Of a stretch of DNA of 29,961 bases, positions 25,292 to 29,961 are shown piece after piece. The position numbers were made by a program, and so were the translations under genes. Position 1 is the stretch's first letter. Each line of letters starts with the position of its first letter. The notes under the pieces were generated by a model. That model was given only the letters and a program-made list of their open reading frames with translations, ran no database searches and was not told the origin of the DNA. This DNA comes from DAOTVC01 sp034437215 (lineage in GTDB: Bacteria; Chloroflexota; Anaerolineae; B4-G1; SLSP01): contig DAOTVC010000020.1 in the NCBI GenBank assembly GCA_034437215.1, positions 1 through 29,961 of the forward strand, in the 5' to 3' direction.

Positions 25292-28200
25292 ATGAACAAC
25301 TTCCCGTCTGTGAATCTTTCTGAAAGAGTATCTGTTCCTGCAGAGAAAGCCAAAATGCCATCGCAACTTTGGCGAGGGCTCACGTTGGTCGTGGTGTTGA
25401 CGTCGGCTCTGTTGTTAACGCTGCTCTTTTGGCTCGCGGTCGATGCTCAGGCGCTGCTTGCCAATGACGGGACACTCTATGTAGCCTCTTCAGGTACCGA
25501 TAATCCGACCTGTTCGGCTGCCTCACCCTGCCGGACGCTTCAGCACGCGTTGACTCGGGCCAATCCCAACGACGAGATTCGGGTCGCTACAGGTATCTAT
25601 ACCGGCAGTGGCTCGACCGTGATCTCTATCACCAAGAATATTCGTCTGGTAGGTGGCTTTACAACGGCGAACTGGTTGGTTTCCGACCCATCAAACAACC
25701 CTACCATCATTGATGGCGAAAACCAACGGCGGGTGGTTTATATTCCGGGAAGTTCAACCGTTTCGATTTCTGGTTTTCACATCCGTCGCGGCATGATTAA
25801 CCAGGCAGATGGCGCCGGTATTTATAACGCTCAAGGTAATCTTCTGCTGGAAGGATGTCTTGTTTACTCAAATACGATTACGTTCAGTGAATTGTCCAAT
25901 TTTAGTGGTGGAGGTCTCGCCAGTGGTACAGGTGCTACTCCTGCCACTTCTGTCCTCAGGAATAATGTATTTTATGGCAATGAAGGGGTTCTAGGTGGGG
26001 CCATCGGGGTTGTCAGTGGTACTGTTACCGTTGAGCAGAACACTATTTACAACAATAGTGGGGTCTTTGGCGCGGTGGCCATATTCCAAGGCTCGTCCTT
26101 GGTACGCAACAATTTCATCTATGAGAATGAATCTACAGATGGCGGTGGTTTATACATCTGGAATGGGGCTTTTCAAGTTGCAAATAATACGTTCTACAAG
26201 AATGTGGCCGAGCGTGGTGGGGGCATTTTTATACATGAGGGAACCGTTACTATCACTAACACCCTCATCATCAGTAATACCGCCACTGACAGTGGGGGTG
26301 CGATTCAGGGCACGCCCACGTCAGTGGCCTACACCGATTTCTATGGCAACATACCCAACGATTACACACCACCTGCCGGTCAGAACAACCGCACAACCTT
26401 CAACCCGGCCTTCGTCGACGCCCCCAACGGTGACCTCCGCCTCTCCGCCGGCTCCCCCGCCATCGACAGCGGCGTCGATCTGCCTGAGGTCACCTCCGAC
26501 TTTTTCGGGCACGGGCGCCCCTTCGGCTCCGGCTGGGATCGCGGCGCGCACGAATACACCGCCGCGAGTGACTGCTACGCGCGGCTGAACGACGGTCAGG
26601 TCTACACCTCCGTGCAGGCCGCGGTGGACGCCGCCGCCGTGCCCACCGACGTCGTCAAGGTCGCCGGAACCTGCTCTGGGGTGAGCACGCGCGCAGGGTA
26701 CACGCAGAGCGTCTTCCTCAGCAAGACCCTCACCCTCCGCGGCGGCTACGCGAGCACCGACTGGCAGATGGCTCAATACGGCCCCACCGTGCTCGATGCC
26801 CAGGACCAAGGGCGGGTTCTGATGCTCTGGACCACCGGTGAGGGCATCGCTCCTGTCATCGAGAATCTCCACCTCACCGGCGGTGTCGCCGTGCAGGGCG
26901 GTGGGATCTACGTCGGCGACAGCGTGAATGCCACGCTGCGCAACGATGTCATCTTCGGTAACTCGGCGACTTCTTACGGGGGCGGGCTCTACAACGAGGG
27001 TGTGGCGTTAATCCAACACAATACCTTCTACACCAATACGGCCAGCGGCTCCCCCACCGCCGGGGGGGGCGGGCTCTATAACGCCGGCGAGTTGACCCTG
27101 CGCAACAGCCTCGTCTTCAACAACTCGGCTGATGATACGGGTGGCGGTATCGCGCAGGCGACCACCGCGAGCAGCTCTCTCGACTACAATGACTTCTACG
27201 GCAACACGCCGGACGCCTACGGCTCCGTGGATCCGGGCCCCCACGACATCAGCGTGGAGCCGGCCCTCGTCGATCCTGCCGGTACGGACTTTCACCTTCG
27301 GGAGACGTCGCCCCTGGTGAACGCGGCCCCGGCGCTGCCGGCGGTTACCTCCGACTTCGAGGCCGACGAGCGGCCGCGGGGCACGCGCTCCGACATCGGT
27401 GCCGACGAGAGTTTCACCTTCAGTGCCGTCGAGCTCTCCACCAACCCACCCGAGCTGGCCCTCGATCTGGCCGCTTACCAGGGCCAACCCGTGACCTTTA
27501 TCCACACCTTCACCAACACGGGCTTTACCCGCTCCCTGACCGACACCTTCGACGTGACCGTCCAGAACCCCGACGGCTGGGAGTTCACCGTCCTGGAGAA
27601 CGTCACGGGCATCGAGCTCGTGAGCGGGGAGAGCTACGCCTTCACCGTGGTGGTCACCGTGCCCCTGACTGTGACCCAGGGCTTCTACAACGAGACCTAC
27701 GTCACCGTCGCTTCACAGAGCAGCGCGATCGCTGAGGATAGGGCGGTGGACATTATCGCCAATCCCGGCATCGAATTCTTCCCGGACTACGAGGAGAACG
27801 CGGATCCGGGCGAGGTGCTGACCCATACCCATACGCTGCGCAACCTGGGGCCTACCGACGCCTTCTCGGTGACCCTCAGCTCCTCACGAAATTGGGGAAA
27901 GCTGATCGAGCCGCGGGACCCGGTGACGCTCACGACGGACCAGGCGATCCAGGTCATTGTGCGCGTCAAGGTGCCCGCCATGGCACCCGCCGGCGTGACG
28001 GACGTGAGCCTCGTGGAGGCCACCTCCCGGAGCTTCGGCATCTCCGCTAGGGTCACCGATACGACCATCGCCAACGCGACGGCAGGGGACCGCTACGTCA
28101 GCATGGGCGGTAACGACACGAACAACAACTGTACCCAGATTACCGATCCTTGTGCCACCGTAGAGAACGCCGTGCAGCAGGCGGCCGGTGGGGACACCAT

Positions 28201-29961
28201 CTGGATCGAGGAGGGAACTTATGCCGTCGAGGGAAATCTCGGCTTGTATCAGGACATCGCCCTGCGCGGCGGCGGCTACCGCTTCGACGGCGAGGTGTTG
28301 GTCCATCCGGACGAGATCGACCCGACGACGACGATCCTCGATTTTGGCGGCGGTTCCCGCGGTATTCGCATCGAAGGGGTGGTGGGCTACGAGCCTCTCC
28401 TCGAGGGCGTGACCATCCGCAATACTACAGGGAGCAACGGTGGGGCCATTTACATCTCCGGAAGCTCGGCGCCCACGTTGACCCACCTGATCATTACGAA
28501 CACCTCTGCCCAGAGCGGTGGCGGCGCCATCTATGTGGAGGGCGGCAACCCTCTGCTGGATGACATCGTCATCGGCGCGAGCGCTGCCTCGCAGGGTGGT
28601 GCCCTCTACAACGCAGGCGGCACCGTTCTCGCCCGGCGTCTGCGGATTCACGGCAGCGCGGCGACCAAAGAGGGCGGCGCCATCTACAACGCCGGCAATC
28701 TGACCCTCGAGAACACCTTCGTCTACAGCAACACCGCCTCCGCCGCCGGTGGCGGCGTCTACAACGTGGGTGTCTTCAACTCCATCAACAACACCTTCTA
28801 CGCCAACCAGACGGCTACCTCCGGAGGGGCGCTCTTCGACGGCGGCACCCTCGTCCTCTCCAACACCATCGTCGTCTCGAACGTGGCGGCGACGGGGGGC
28901 GGCGTCTACCGCAGCGCTGCCGGTCCCGTCACGGCCGACTACAACAACGTCTGGGGCAACAGCGCTGGAACCCTGCCCGACGGCAACCTGACCCCCGGTC
29001 CGCACAGCCTCTCCGTCAACCCCCTCTTCGTCGATCCGGCGCAGGGCGATCTGCACCTGACCTTCGACTCCCCCTGCATGGATCAGGGCGATCCGAACAC
29101 CTACCTCGAGGTGGACATCGACGGCGACCTGCGTCCCACCAACCAGGGGTACGACATCGGGGCCGACGAGATCGGAGGCTGTCTCGCCCGCGTGGTCGAT
29201 CCCGCGACCCGCGAGCCCGTGAGCGACGTCTTCGGCAGCGTGCAGCAGGCTGTGGACGTGGCCCCTGAGGCCTACGTCGTCCAGGTGGCGGGCATCTGTC
29301 GCGGTGCACAGCCCCGTCTGGTAGGTGGGAACCTGATCAGCCAGACGCTCTTCGTCAGCAAGAGCCTGACCCTCGAGGGCGGCTACGACAGCAACTTCAA
29401 GGTTCCTGATCCCGTCGCAGGGGAGGATCCCGTCGAGACCATCCTCGACGCCCGGGGTCTCGGGCGTGTGTTGGTGCTCTACCCCACAGGCCCGGTGACA
29501 GAGGCGCTCAGCGTCGAGGTGCTGACGATGACGCTGCGCAGCGGTGACGCGGGTGACGAGCTGGAGGGCGGCGGTATCTATAACGCCGGAGGTACTCTCT
29601 GGCTGGATCAGGTCACGATTGTGGAGAACCAGGCCGTCCGGGGCGGTGGTCTCTACGTCAAGAGTGGTGGGAGCGTGCGCCTCGGTGTCGTGGAGGTCCT
29701 GAGCAACACCGCCTCTTACGGAGCCGGTCTCTACAACCTCGGCACGACGGAGGTCGTCAGCCCGACCTCCTTCCTCTACAACGCCGCCGGCGCGGCAGGC
29801 GGCGGTCTCTACAACGGCGGCGGTGGGTTGATGACCCTCAACCGCAGCACCGTCATGAGCAACACGGCGGTGAACGGCGCGGGCCTCTACAACGCGGCCA
29901 GCGGCGATCTCACCTTCTACAACACCCTGGTGGTGAGCAACACGGCGTCCACCAGCGGTGG
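25292..29961 (+). CDS. Giant exported multi-module beta-helix protein, choice-of-anchor-Q type (C-terminus beyond window)
   Basis: An open frame of more than 1556 codons. The ATG at 25292 has AAGGGGG five bases upstream; residues 30-50 are the hydrophobic core of a signal peptide or anchor ending near VDAQA. Four right-handed beta-helix modules follow: A (about 58-425), B (427-709), C (931-1295) and D (1296 on). Each opens with a Cys-marked segment (SAASPCRTLQHAL, DGQVYTSVQAAVD, ITDPCATVENAVQ, VFGSVQQAVD), continues with LxGGYxSxxW and TxxDAQxxGRVL, then GGGLYNxG/NNTFYxN rungs, and modules A-C close with a GDLHLxxxSPxxDxG...RPxxxxxDIGADE block typical of choice-of-anchor-Q proteins. Residues about 710-929 form two Ig-like, CARDB/NEW3-type repeats. 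It probably is surface-exposed and adhesive; pectate-lyase-like activity is not excluded. Confidence 0.85.
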   Translation, partial: MNNFPSVNLSERVSVPAEKAKMPSQLWRGLTLVVVLTSALLLTLLFWLAVDAQALLANDGTLYVASSGTDNPTCSAASPCRTLQHALTRANPNDEIRVATGIYTGSGSTVISITKNIRLVGGFTTANWLVSDPSNNPTIIDGENQRRVVYIPGSSTVSISGFHIRRGMINQADGAGIYNAQGNLLLEGCLVYSNTITFSELSNFSGGGLASGTGATPATSVLRNNVFYGNEGVLGGAIGVVSGTVTVEQNTIYNNSGVFGAVAIFQGSSLVRNNFIYENESTDGGGLYIWNGAFQVANNTFYKNVAERGGGIFIHEGTVTITNTLIISNTATDSGGAIQGTPTSVAYTDFYGNIPNDYTPPAGQNNRTTFNPAFVDAPNGDLRLSAGSPAIDSGVDLPEVTSDFFGHGRPFGSGWDRGAHEYTAASDCYARLNDGQVYTSVQAAVDAAAVPTDVVKVAGTCSGVSTRAGYTQSVFLSKTLTLRGGYASTDWQMAQYGPTVLDAQDQGRVLMLWTTGEGIAPVIENLHLTGGVAVQGGGIYVGDSVNATLRNDVIFGNSATSYGGGLYNEGVALIQHNTFYTNTASGSPTAGGGGLYNAGELTLRNSLVFNNSADDTGGGIAQATTASSSLDYNDFYGNTPDAYGSVDPGPHDISVEPALVDPAGTDFHLRETSPLVNAAPALPAVTSDFEADERPRGTRSDIGADESFTFSAVELSTNPPELALDLAAYQGQPVTFIHTFTNTGFTRSLTDTFDVTVQNPDGWEFTVLENVTGIELVSGESYAFTVVVTVPLTVTQGFYNETYVTVASQSSAIAEDRAVDIIANPGIEFFPDYEENADPGEVLTHTHTLRNLGPTDAFSVTLSSSRNWGKLIEPRDPVTLTTDQAIQVIVRVKVPAMAPAGVTDVSLVEATSRSFGISARVTDTTIANATAGDRYVSMGGNDTNNNCTQITDPCATVENAVQQAAGGDTIWIEEGTYAVEGNLGLYQDIALRGGGYRFDGEVLVHPDEIDPTTTILDFGGGSRGIRIEGVVGYEPLLEGVTIRNTTGSNGGAIYISGSSAPTLTHLIITNTSAQSGGGAIYVEGGNPLLDDIVIGASAASQGGALYNAGGTVLARRLRIHGSAATKEGGAIYNAGNLTLENTFVYSNTASAAGGGVYNVGVFNSINNTFYANQTATSGGALFDGGTLVLSNTIVVSNVAATGGGVYRSAAGPVTADYNNVWGNSAGTLPDGNLTPGPHSLSVNPLFVDPAQGDLHLTFDSPCMDQGDPNTYLEVDIDGDLRPTNQGYDIGADEIGGCLARVVDPATREPVSDVFGSVQQAVDVAPEAYVVQVAGICRGAQPRLVGGNLISQTLFVSKSLTLEGGYDSNFKVPDPVAGEDPVETILDARGLGRVLVLYPTGPVTEALSVEVLTMTLRSGDAGDELEGGGIYNAGGTLWLDQVTIVENQAVRGGGLYVKSGGSVRLGVVEVLSNTASYGAGLYNLGTTEVVSPTSFLYNAAGAAGGGLYNGGGGLMTLNRSTVMSNTAVNGAGLYNAASGDLTFYNTLVVSNTASTSG

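Noticed and set aside
25292..29961. Reading the repeated GGGLYN rungs as a DNA tandem-repeat array
   Set aside because: The periodicity is at the protein level with diverged codons; there is no exact nucleotide repeat of uniform length.

Overview
The window is a GC-rich (roughly 60-65 %) bacterial chromosome segment that I would place in the Chloroflexota (Anaerolineae-like). The basis is inference from gene content: an enlarged SecA of about 1050 residues, a KaiC-type ATPase paired with a winged-helix protein, a Flp-type pilin, a giant right-handed beta-helix protein with choice-of-anchor-Q-like module ends, and a sensor kinase with four GAF domains. No rRNA, tRNA, CRISPR array, transposase or phage gene was seen.

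Layout. (1) 1-4180, minus strand: an apparent operon reading from a promoter at 4153-4180 through a putative TIM-barrel glycoside hydrolase, a phytase-esterase-like lipoprotein, a small membrane protein and a calcineurin-like phosphoesterase cut by the window edge. (2) 4260-4857, minus: a small HD-domain (alarmone-hydrolase-like) protein whose end overlaps the start of a MOSC-domain gene that has lost its middle. (3) 5084-11217, minus: secA, then a winged-helix protein, a KaiC-like ATPase, two small membrane proteins and adenosine deaminase, closely packed and probably co-transcribed from a promoter at 11463-11490 through a structured leader of about 210 nt. (4) 11242-11917: a long intergenic stretch with that leader, a perfect inverted repeat and a large hairpin. 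(5) 11918-12322, plus: a short protein made of 15-residue GG-containing repeats plus a membrane anchor, convergent with (6) the infC-rpmI-rplT operon (12393-13512, minus), where infC appears to use an ATC start codon. A shared perfect hairpin lies between them. (7) 13625-15600: a divergent pair, a membrane-anchored zinc metallopeptidase (minus, possibly leaderless) and a stand-alone cyclic-nucleotide-binding-domain protein (plus). (8) 15702-20746, plus: a GHL10-type secreted hydrolase, an MscS channel, an S9-family serine peptidase and a small membrane protein. (9) 20827-24207, minus: a large four-GAF histidine kinase with no response regulator beside it. (10) 24537-29961, plus: a Flp-type pilin with a long Cys-containing tail, then a giant exported multi-module beta-helix protein running off the window.

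The right-hand end (about 24.25-26.3 kb) is visibly more AT-rich than the rest. The composition step falls inside the beta-helix reading frame near 26.3 kb, which suggests a mosaic gene. The observations most worth checking are this mosaic surface protein beside the pilin, the structured secA leader, the ATC start of infC, the collapsed MOSC gene and the wHTH-KaiC-membrane cluster behind secA.
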